Positions 1 through 9,300 of a DNA stretch of 64,000 bases are shown here, piece by piece. The translations under genes and the position numbers were made by a program. Origin of the DNA: Sinohyriopsis cumingii (lineage: Eukaryota > Mollusca > Bivalvia > Unionida > Unionidae). The stretch spans positions 38,623,144-38,687,143 of the forward strand of contig CM068831.1 in the NCBI GenBank assembly GCA_028554795.2. Reading direction: 5' to 3'. Below the pieces are notes generated by a model. The model was given only the letters and a program-made list of their open reading frames with translations. It did not search any database and was not told where the DNA came from. How positions within the stretch are numbered: position 1 is the first letter of the stretch; every line of letters starts with the position of its first letter.

Positions 1-2240
1 TCAGGTCGTCAAGGTCACCAGCCAACTTCATTATACTTTGCTGGCAGATATGTAAGCGAGCATGTAACCTTAAAGCTAAGGTTAAAGATGACGTCCTTCT
101 TTCAAAAACCCATCCATCAACGACAACTAGGATCAAAGTAAGCTTATTGCTGCGTGAATTATTCAAATGTAATGCATAGCGGCCTCAAACTCCGAGTCAC
201 TCTTAATGTGATACATTGTATGACTCTGTCTAATTATGTTTTTAATGATGCGAATAAACCACTTCTACATATATTAAGTTTATGGAGTGCTATTTCATAC
301 CAAACAAAGACATTTTGATCATGATTTAATGTTTCAAAACTGTAGAATAAATATGTATTTAGCAACGTCAAAATGCTAAGAGTTAAAGACGCCCTTAAGT
401 TTCTACACGTTGTTTTTCAAATCACTTTAGACACTCCTAGAACTAATTGGTCCTGATGCACAAACAAAGTTAAAGTCTAAAAGGATAGTGAATGTAAGAA
501 TTCAAAGAATTCGAGTGTATACAATCGTTATTGTTGCTTCTCCTTTATAATATTTGTACATTGCAGGTAGGAATATAATAAAATGCCGCGGAAGTGTATT
601 ACGATTTATATATGCACAGTAGAGACAGATGTACCAACCGCAGATCAGCAACGAAATGATAATTCTAAAACTCGTACGTTGATAGTGTTTGTGCTTTAGC
701 GCAACCCTCACCTAGAATTATGTTGTGCAGTCAAGTTTCATGATAAGAAATACACAGTCCGATGACACTTCTTTGTGCAGACAAAATGCGCTAATATCTA
801 GTTTGGAGTTCTATTTTTCGACGTACATGGATATTGTCAATTTGTTGCATAATGCATGCCATAACTAATAGTACATTGTACAGTGCTGTGCTTAAAACAG
901 AAGTATACTAAAAGATGTAACGTTTCGTATTCAGCCGATAATGTGGAGAAATTAAAAAAAAAAAAGCACTGTTGAATCTGAATCTAATGTTATGCATTCT
1001 GTCGCACACACACATACATTCTAAAATACAGCTTGATATTATCTACAAATTAAAAAAAAGGTCAGGCATTGGTCTTCTTCCAGTTTTAATAGTATTACCG
1101 TTGAAAAATAAAATGGCCCTATTTTGTACAATCGTGGAGTGCGCCAGCCAAGAATCGATTTCACGTGCATTTTGCAATAACCACTTTGTCTGCTGCAAAA
1201 AAAAATGTTTACATCTAAACTCCTCTCACCAAAAGCTAAGATCCATAATTTTTAAACCATATTGCAAGTGTCCGCTTGAAACAGCAATTGAATTGTGCGC
1301 ATCGAACTCATGATGAACAGATTATCCTAAGTTTTAAAATCGATCAGGTCAAACATCTTATTTTATTCAACTTTATACAAGATTATTAATTTTAAAAAAA
1401 TTCAAAATGTTATTATCAGTTTAGTGAATAACTTATGGATACATAGTATAAATGAGCAATACGTAGTAAAGATGAAAACAATGCATTCTCTTCTTTGATA
1501 ACCAGCACGTAAAGAGAAAACTTGTATCGGAAATCATATCACCTCTAATGGATAATACATACAGAAAATCGGAGAAAAGGGATGAAATTGTCTCAAAATT
1601 AATATAGCATTTTGTTCATATTGTATAATGTATAATTTCATTTCAGATTAGTACAGTGCAATATTCATTATCATTTACAAGTGTGACAACTAAATAAATC
1701 TTATTGATAATTTTTCTTTAAAAAGTAGGAAACCTTTCCTCACGGAAAATACATTATTAATTAAATACGTATTTATTAAAAATGGAATCAAAATGTTATA
1801 TTTTTTCAATAAGTAACATAATGCTTTTCCTGAAAAGTGTTCCATGCCGAATATGTAGAGATCGAAGAACACAAGATTACAAAACACAAGATTACAGATA
1901 AGTTACTAAACATATTGGGTAATAGCAAAGTTATCATACAGAACGAAACTGGAAACATGACAATTGTTTTTCTTATTCCATGTATTCGACATCGAACTAG
2001 ATCATCAGCCAATACATGTAGTTGTTGTAGAATAACGATGAATACGACAGGTTACATAATATAACAAACTTAGGTATAGTGGATATCATCGTCATGGATA
2101 TCGGACTACACATTTTGAACTGTTATCGTGGACACAGAGTGATTTAAGTTCACATAACTTTTCCAATTACAACTAATGTGTATGGCATGAGTGACGCACC
2201 CATACTACATTCTTCAAGGTTTCGCATTTGTGGGCTTCAT
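1..2240. other. Unassigned AT-rich segment of unit 1
   Basis: No recognisable coding similarity on either strand. Short open frames exist, for example 972-1313, but homopolymer length differences between copies change their frame and length (113, 124 and 143 codons in different copies), which argues against coding. Equivalent segments are 20670-22911, 41333-43554 and 61959-64000. Confidence 0.6.
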
Positions 2241-2248
2241 AGAAGAAA

Positions 2249-2279
2249 AGCTTGAATTGTTCCTCAGAGGTGGCATTGT
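2249..2279 (+). repeat. 31 bp sequence shared with the inverted-repeat arms
   Basis: These 31 bases (beginning agcttgaattgttcctcaga) are identical to 3309-3339 and are the reverse complement of the left arm around 2592-2622, apart from one base in the left arm of this unit. Read on the minus strand, all versions encode NATSEEQFKL, and the surrounding minus-strand frame stays open for roughly 60 codons. I do not recognise the protein; a fragment of the same retroelement or of an unknown repeat family is possible. Confidence 0.6.
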
Positions 2280-2534
2280 GGCGTATCACCTTAGATATAC
2301 GGTCAAGGACTTTGATGAGTTTCGTTTTGGCCAAGACGAATATTTCGTCCTGTCTTTGAAATAATTGAGCTTTGACAAGTAATAAAATTTCCAGTCACAT
2401 AAACCAGATTGCATCCTAAAGCAGTTTTGCATGATGGCTGCAAATCTTCCGCCAGATCATTAATATTTGGGTACAGCTATATATTATAATTCCTCTATGG
2501 AGTATTATGAACCATTCATGTCGAAGCTATGATA

Positions 2535-2634
2535 AAAACATTACAATATGCATTCGTCTTGTCTCTGATTATAAAGCACTAACAAACAATGCCACCTCTG
2601 AGGAACAATTCAAACTATATCATGCTTATGTGTT
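2535..2634 (+). repeat. 100 bp inverted repeat, left arm (unit 1)
   Basis: The reverse complement of 3291-3390 with one mismatch (A at about 2614; units 2 and 3 have G, making their arms perfect). The loop between the arms is 656 bp and holds the protease and linker part of the Ty3-like element. The plus strand of this arm contains an open stretch ending NATSEEQFKLYHAY. Confidence 0.9.
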
Positions 2635-2640
2635 TTGGCC

Positions 2641-3290
2641 AATCCCGTCCCTATAAATAATTTAAGTGACACAGGGGCTTCTGAGAGTCTTTATTATCAG
2701 GTACTTCTTCTAATGAGTGTTCTTATTCAGGGAGAAAAGTGCGGCTTTGTTAATATTCACTCTATTGTGTAAATTTGTCATCAGACTTAGTCTTCGGACC
2801 CGTGACAGTCGGAACAGTGTTTTACCCGTTGAGGGCATTTGTTTATCACTTGGCAACGACCCAGCTAGACAAAAGGTTGTGGTTAATTCACTTGTAATTG
2901 ACAAGACTTGTTTGGATCAGAAAGTCGATCCAACTGAAAAAGAATTCTCTGTTTTATACCCAGCTTGTGCAGTTACCAGAGAAGAAAGCTTTTGAGAATG
3001 ATATTGATAAGGAAAGTATTTCTTTATCTGACACATGTATTGATAAGGCTTTTGATGAGGTCACTTTCACTCCTTGTTTGGATCAATCAAAAGGTATTGA
3101 TCCCAGTTAAACTACTCATTTTCTTTTCTAAAAAGGGTGACAAACGACAATCACGGGTCATCGAATACGAAAAAGATCATAAGATCTTTTTGTTTCAAAT
3201 GGCCATTAGTGAAACTGAAGCCACTGAAGTTCATGTCTGTTATTTCATTAAAAATGGAAGTCTTATTAGAAAATGGATACCTGCAAATGG
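2641..3290 (+). pseudogene. Ty3/gypsy-like protease and linker, broken (unit 1)
   Basis: An aspartic protease active-site motif DTGASES is encoded at 2668-2688, followed in frame by VLIQGEKCGFVNIH and then a stop. The protein similarity continues in another frame as LPVEGICLSLGND (around 2822), typical of the C-terminal half of retroelement proteases of this group. A second shift leads to a linker ending VCYFIKNGSLIRKW just before the right inverted-repeat arm. This copy has an extra T near 3065 that splits the linker frame, which is open for 138 codons in units 2 and 3. Several frame breaks make it non-functional. Family assignment is from motif recognition; the exact lineage is uncertain. 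Confidence 0.75.
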
Positions 3291-3390
3291 AACACATAAG
3301 CATGATATAGCTTGAATTGTTCCTCAGAGGTGGCATTGTTTGTTAGTGCTTTATAATCAGAGACAAGACGAATGCATATTGTAATGTTTT
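3291..3390 (-). repeat. 100 bp inverted repeat, right arm (unit 1)
   Basis: Inverted copy of 2535-2634. It interrupts the integrase-side reading frame: linker residues ending RKWIPANGT come just before it, and the zinc-finger frame (VPKFYRQE) resumes just after it. It is therefore best read as a copied piece inserted here in inverted orientation, not as a transposon terminus; I see no flanking target duplication. Confidence 0.85.
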
Positions 3391-3404
3391 GTATTGAACT
3401 GTAG

Positions 3405-3660
3405 TTCCGAAATTTTACAGACAGGAAATACTTTGTCTGGCCCATGAAACTCATTTGGCTGGTCATTTTGGGATTAATAAGACTTATCAGAATATCTTGA
3501 CTCACTTTTATTGGCCAAAAATCAAAAATGATGTTTGTAAATACTGTTGATATTGTCATACTTATTAAATGGTAGGAAAATACAATCAGAAGATATTTAT
3601 GGCTCCTATTCATGCACTGTAAGTTGCACAACTGATTCCACTGGGAGTTGATGTCTGGGG
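3405..3660 (+). pseudogene. Ty3/gypsy-like integrase zinc-binding domain, broken (unit 1)
   Basis: The frame reads VPKFYRQEILCLAHETHLAG, then GHFGINKTYQNILTHFYWPK, then KNDVCKYC. This is the HHCC zinc-binding region of a retroelement integrase: histidines at 3443, 3452 and 3464, cysteines at 3536 and 3545. A TGA at 3548-3550 follows the second cysteine and a TAA follows shortly after; recognisable residues (MVGKYNQK, MAPIHA) continue past both stops. The catalytic DDE core is not recognisable downstream. No reverse transcriptase lies between the protease and this domain, so either RT/RNase H was deleted or the element has the protease-integrase-RT order known from Gmr1-like Ty3 elements. Confidence 0.8.
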
Positions 3661-3729
3661 TCTAAGAAAGGGAATGTATTTGATACATTCACTAACAAAT
3701 ATGGCACTTGATGATATTCTGTCTTTTGC

Positions 3730-5340
3730 CTAATTCGATGGCATCGACGACATGCATTAGTCCACAACTACAAATTTAAACGACGTTTGGAGCGATGCTC
3801 AAAGAAAGGCAACTTAAGATAATATATGGCTCGTGTATTCTGTATTGATACTGTGATTGTATCCTACGATTATTTTGAATATTATCTGCCATGAAAATAC
3901 AAATTAACAGGTCACAAACATTTAAGAAAACTAAAACTGCTTTAGCTGACAACTGATATCGTAATATATTGTTGGATATATGATCCAACGACTGAAATGA
4001 GCTAATGCAGCTATAAATTCGATACAGTACACATAAATCCCTCTTGGCTTGCTTCACATCCCGACCCAGTTAGGTCACGCATTTAAAATGAAATAATCCG
4101 ATAGGCGAATGAAAAGCATTCTAGACGAGATGAAAATGTTGACAAAATATATGCACACTTGTACAGAAAACAAAGTCGAAAATAATATTTATTAAGGCAC
4201 GCTGAAACAAGTCCACAAGTAACGACAAGGCACCAAACATGTATGCACTAGTAATGTTTGAAAGTTTAACTCTGCATTAGTCTAATGTCGTTATTTGTCC
4301 GTAAACAATTTTATTGTTAGTATTCTTGAGGCTTCAATTTGTATCAGATTATGAGCAATATTTATTTATAAGCTTTTATTGCAAAGTCATCAAAGACGAA
4401 CAATAAACGACTAATAAATATGCACAATCACTAGACTTTATATAGTCTGACTGGCAAGGCATCCTTTCTCTCCTTAGGTTGTATTTCAAACATGATTGCA
4501 ATTTTATTAGTGTGGCTCATTTGACAAACTCTGTAATCTCCGTCATTATCAGTTGTATCAGTTGTCTATACATATAATCTTGAGCTTTAAGGACCAAATT
4601 GTCGAGGACACTTAAGAGACGCTTTAGCATGAAAATACACGACTTTTATTAACCCTTTGGTCGTAAACGTGCGCTATAACGAGCTACTAAACACGCACAC
4701 TTGAGATGGCCTCTTCCAGGGAAACTAACAAAGTTTGATTATTTCTTTCATTCGTCTTCGTGTGATTGTATTTACATTTTAGGGATAGGAAGGTAACAGG
4801 AAATATTAAGACAATAGAGAAGTGTGCTTTCGAGAGCAAGATGTTTAAAGTACATGTGTTAATGTGTGTGCAAATTATAGACCAAATTCAATAATCTTCG
4901 GAACCATGGAGACAAAGGAAAAGCTGTTCAGTAATGAAGATGCTGTATAAGCAGAAACGGATAGCCATAATTATGAAGACTTTTTTTAAAAAAATCTGAA
5001 TGTATTAAACATTAAAAGCATCATCCTTGATTCATCCTGCAATCAGATCAGAAGTGTTTGAAAAAGCGATAATAAACAATGAAAGCACATTTTCTCATTA
5101 CCTTCAATAGGTGGAATGTAGGAAAATATTGTGGGAAAACCCGCCAAGCAAGCAAGTCAAACTTTAATTCTCTGGCAACTTGATCAGTAGACGCCCGGAT
5201 AAAATAATTTAATTAGTATCATAATGTATATTTTATGAAAAATTACTTGGTTGGAGTAAGATGTTGAATTTGTTACCTTATCGAGACTAAAAATGTGTGT
5301 GTGGTTTGTATTTTAGAAGTAGAGTTACTAATTGTTCAGT
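3730..5340. other. Unassigned AT-rich segment (unit 1)
   Basis: No recognised domain. A 93-codon minus-strand open frame at 3776-4057 has no features I recognise. Near 4690 this copy lacks 8 bp present in the other two (cgctcatggcatgact versus cgcacact). Equivalents are 24400-26020 and 45043-46665. Confidence 0.55.
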
Positions 5341-5341
5341 C

Positions 5342-5343
<2 letters not shown>

Positions 5344-5398
<55 letters not shown>

Positions 5399-5408
5399 TA
5401 ATAATAAT
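5344..5408 (-). repeat. (AAT)n microsatellite = 3' tail of the CR1/L2-like LINE (unit 1)
   Basis: 65 bp of AAT repeats with one interruption (aac). It abuts the 3' end of the minus-strand LINE, whose last bases on that strand read ggcgctatacaaagtc and then run straight into (ATT)n. CR1/L2-group LINEs commonly end in short simple repeats, so this is the element's own tail, not an independent microsatellite. Its length differs between copies (65, 56 and 68 bp). Confidence 0.8.
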
Positions 5409-6686
5409 GACTTTGTATAGCGCCTAATTTTTGGAAGCTCTAAGCGCTTTACAACATTAGATAATACATACAAGATTTAAAAAAAAACATAATGATATGA
5501 TTACTAACACAAACACCATAAAATTAGAAAACATAGGAAAAACATGCGGAGAATATTTAAGGTAGCAAACATTATTAGGTCTTTAAGTTTAATCTTGCAG
5601 TCGAAATAAGTGTTTTGAGAGCACTATTGAATGTGATCACTGTGTCTTTGTGTCTAAGTTCATTGGGCAATTCATTCCACGTTGCTGGGCCCTGGTATGC
5701 AAAAGAACGCTGTCCATATGACTTTGTTTTCATAGCGGGAATAACGAGTATACGATTGTCAGAAGAGGAGCGTAAGTATCTTGCTGGTGTGTACACATGG
5801 GTGAGGTCGCATAGGTATGTTGGACTAGAGTCCGTCAGTGAAAAGAAGCACAGAGAACAATTTTGTGTTTGATTCTGGATCGAATGGATAGCCAGTGTAG
5901 GGTACAGAGCAGCGGGGAGGTGTGCTGTGATCGTGGTACTCTAAGTATGATCCGAGCAGCTGTGTTTTGAACTTTTTGAAATTTTTGAAATAGATATTGT
6001 GATGAACCAGACAGAACTGAGTTACAATAATCCAGTCTTGAAAGTACTAATGAACACACAAGTGTTTTAGTGGCATCAACTGAAGGATATTTGCGAATGG
6101 AGCTGATGCGTCTCAGCTCAAGATATGCAGCCTTGCATATGTTCATGACATGTTGGTGCAATGTGAGAGTACTGTCCAGAGTAACACCTAGGTTTCGTAC
6201 TGATTGTGTGAATTTAATGTTGGTGTTGCTGATATTTATTGTTTGAGGTAAAGGATGTGAATGAGAACGTCTTTGTGTTGTAATCAGAATGGCCTCAGTT
6301 TTATCATCATTCATCTGCAGCTCGTTACATGTCATTCATGATTTCATATCAGAAATGCACCTCTCTACACCTTGGATGGTAGCATCAACTTCAGTTGGGT
6401 GGCTAGATTTTTATATTTGGGTGTCATCAGCGTACAATTGGTGAGATACTGGATGATGATCTATGACACTTGAGAGCGGAAGAGTGTATAGAATGAAGAT
6501 AACAGTTCCCTTGTGGAACACCACAACATGGATCAACTGTGCATGGGGTGTATTCCATTTGCAGACACAATTTGTGTCCTGTTGACCAAGTAGGACTTGA
6601 ACCACGGTAAGGATGTTATCATGAATGCCAAATACATGCTGAAGACCGTGAAGTAAAATATCATGGTCTATTGTGTCAAATATTGC

Positions 6687-6740
6687 AGAAGTGTTCTCCA
6701 TGGTATAGCAGTGTTGGGGACCAGCTTCGCACTGCTAAAA
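6687..6740 (+). repeat. 54 bp inverted templated insertion in the LINE (unit 1)
   Basis: Exact reverse complement of 7458-7511. The 7458-7511 copy sits in its natural place in the LINE (linker encoding PWYSSVGDQLRTAK). The 6687-6740 copy interrupts the RT frame between VLTLLD and AIFDTIDHD, so it is the inserted one. It adds a stop codon (TAG) to the RT frame. Confidence 0.88.
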
Positions 6741-7457
6741 ATCAAGGAGGGTGAGAACTGTAATCTTTCTGCTATCCAAAGCAGAGAGAATGTCATTAAC
6801 TACTTTTAGAAGAGTAGTTTCAGTACTGTGGCAAGGGAGATATGCAGATTGTACATTGCTAAGAAGACTATTTTGAATTCAGATGAGAACCAAGCTGGGA
6901 TAGAACAACCTTTTCTAAGATTTTTGATATGAATGGGAGATTAGAATCTGGGCGATAGTTCTTTAAATCGTTATGGTCTAGTGTTGGTTTCTTCAGCAGA
7001 GGCTTTACAATGGCAGTTTTGAAAAATGATGGGAATTCCCCTGATGTGAGAGAGGTATTAATAACATCAGTAACATCTAAGCACTAAAGCCCCAGTGATG
7101 TTGGAATTGGATCAAGTTCACATGACTTAGGTGCACTCGTCATCAGGATTGTACGTACGAAATCCATAGAGACAGGTTCACATGCTGTTAATGGTTGCCG
7201 CTCAAATTCTGTATCGCAACTGTATGGTGACGACGAGTTAATTGAAATTGTGGTGTAAAGCTTATCTCTAATGGTTTGTACTTTGTCACGGAAGAAATTT
7301 GCAAAGAGAGAAGGTATTTGGAAGTGGTGTAGATTTGTTCCTCTGCCATTAGCTTCTTAGTAATCTCGATGAGCTCTTTGCAGTTGGAACTTTCCATGAT
7401 CTTAGTAGTGTAGTGGGCTGATTTCGCTGCATGGACTATATTTGTGACATTCTTCTC

Positions 7458-7511
7458 TTTTAGCAGTGCGAAGCTGGTCCCCAACACTGCTATACCATGG
7501 AGAACACTTCT
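7458..7511 (-). repeat. Template arm of the 54 bp inverted repeat (unit 1)
   Basis: Native LINE sequence on the minus strand that matches 6687-6740 in inverted orientation, with 717 bp between the arms. The arms are perfect here; in unit 2 one base differs (cgacgctgg instead of cgaagctgg). Confidence 0.88.
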
Positions 7512-8905
7512 GAATTGATACTCTGCACTTGGTAGCTGGGACATATTTGTCGAGCAATGAACGCAGACAGTTATCGAGTTGTTCTGCGGTAGGAGGTAAG
7601 CAAGTTGTGAGGTTAGCTTGGATGTCGTGCATTAGTTTGGTTCTATTTATCATACAGAGATTTCTCTTAGTAGCAGATAAAGGTGACTGATACGTCAAGA
7701 TGGCATATAATGCAGAGGTGATGTGATGAAAAGTTCATAGGATACCAGGGAGGACCGTAGAATGTTATCATCAGGTCTATGAAGAATCCAGTCTAAAATG
7801 TGACCATGTTTATGGGTGGGTTGGTTAACTGGGTCGGTTGGTTAACTGACTGTTTGAGATTGAAGCCATTAATGGAATCTATGAGTTTTGATGTGTTTGG
7901 ATTCCCGGAACAGTCAAAGTGAAAATTGAAATCTCCAAGAATAATCAGGTTGCCACCTATAGAATTTCCATACTCCAGAAGATTCGGAAACTGCTCCAAA
8001 AAGTGAGATTCAGTCATCTTGTTTTTTCTACTAGGAGGAGGGCAGTATAGGCAGAAAATATGGACTGACCTTTGCTCCAGTGTGAGTGTGGTTTGGACTA
8101 GTTCCAACAATGTGTGGTCGAAATTGAATGTTGTGGTGTGGTTAAGACGTTTGATCATGGAGTTCTTTGTGATGATAGCAATTCCACTTACGCATGAGTT
8201 ACGTGGAAACGACTTGATGGAGTAACCAGTGGGTGTTAGATCCGCACACTTGGGCTCATTGCCTGATGTTTTTAGCCATGTTTCTGTCAGGAAAAAGACG
8301 TCAATATTCTGGTCGTTGATAAAATTAACTATTCTGTGCGCTTTTGCGGTGGTCCTACTGATTGGGCATTGAACAATGCAATTCGCAGAGGTATCTCTCG
8401 GATAGTTGACACGAAGGTTGACGAATTAATAGGGATTTTAATTAGGTTATCTAAATTAACAGTCGAATTTTTAAATTGTCGAGCCGAAAAGGGCATAAGG
8501 GAGATAACTGGAATACTTCTTCCTGTTCTACGCCGGCCAACTTTGAAACAACTTTTCTCTTTTCGCTTCTTTTTACATTTAGGTAATGATGGATGCAGTC
8601 CCAGTTCGTTTAGTCTAGAGCACAATGTAGTGTGGAGAGCCAAGGAGTGGTCATTTAAAGCAATTAATGAGGGTCCATCATAGCATAAACGGGTTGACTG
8701 GTGAGTATCACGTGATGGCGGTTTGTTCAAATGGAAGTTGTAGTAGTGGAGCAAGACAGCTGAGAAAAAGTCTAATTGTTCTCGTTTCCAAAACAAGGAG
8801 ATGAAGAAACACATACGAACTGAACAGCCAATACATAATGAACACAGAAACGCAGACGAAGACAGCCACCGAGTACAAATATCATGAAAACGGCACAAAA
8901 AAACG

Positions 8906-9230
8906 GAACAGCTGCATCAAGCCGGTTAAGCAATAGCGGCCATCTTTGTGATATCACTAATATGTATACAGCATGACAGTTTATCGTGTTATCTAGCATT
9001 GGGGCATCATGCCACAGACATGTATTATGTCCCACCCAGTCACATTATCCTGACACCAGACCAACCAGTCCTAACACTAGCTTCTTAACGCTGAGCATCT
9101 TGCAGGGCAGCTGCTAGTACCGTCTCTGCTAGTACCGTATCTGGTATGACTCGGCCGCAATTCCAACTCACGACCTCCGGCGCCGAGGAGGACGCTCTAA
9201 CCACAATGCCACCGGAGATGTCCCCGAGAG
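8906..9230 (-). mobile_element. tRNA-derived SINE (unit 1)
   Basis: On the minus strand the head has a box A-like tggttagagcg (9193-9203 on the plus strand) and a box B-like gagttggaattgc (9157-9169), spaced as in a tRNA-derived Pol III promoter. The body follows, including gtgactgggtgggacat and a 3' region tatggccgct-like then gcttaaccggcttgatgc. I recognise the overall pattern as a long SINE of the kind abundant in molluscs but do not assign a family name. A partial internal duplication (ctgctagtaccgt twice, around 9112-9140) lies between head and body. The 3' end runs into the LINE 5' region; the boundary is approximate. Confidence 0.8.
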
Positions 9231-9300
9231 AAATAAGTCACTATATATAATGGGCAGTTCTATAGATCTATGGTTAAAATAATGCGATGATAGCACGTCA

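Larger units (their letters stand above)
5409..8905 (-). mobile_element. CR1/L2-like non-LTR retrotransposon, degenerate (unit 1)
   Basis: Reading down the minus strand: a basic region (KCKKKRKEK, about 8550); endonuclease start with FNAQSV (about 8370); FFLTETWL (about 8280); GDFNFHF, the endonuclease GDFN motif (GDFN at 7925-7936); a linker with PWYSSVGDQL (about 7490); RT motifs NYRPDSNLPF (about 6940), FDTIDHDILL (about 6670) and the catalytic YADD (6423-6434); a thumb/C-terminal region with LDYCNS; and the terminal RSFAYQGPATWNELP (about 5700). This order is that of a CR1/L2-group LINE second ORF. It is broken by frameshifts, stops and a 54 bp inverted insertion at 6687-6740. A short stem (agcgc at 5419, gcgct at 5444) lies at the 3' end. 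The 5' limit against the SINE is approximate. Confidence 0.88.

Noticed and set aside
2535..3390. A foldback or MITE-type DNA transposon with 100 bp terminal inverted repeats
   Set aside because: The right arm interrupts a reading frame that continues on both sides, and no target-site duplication flanks the arms.
3266..3631. 121-codon minus-strand frame
   Set aside because: It is antisense to the integrase zinc-finger fragment and runs through the inverted-repeat arm.
8906..9230. A functional tRNA gene
   Set aside because: Only the box A and box B-like parts are present, in a degenerate head joined to a SINE body; no complete cloverleaf could be drawn.
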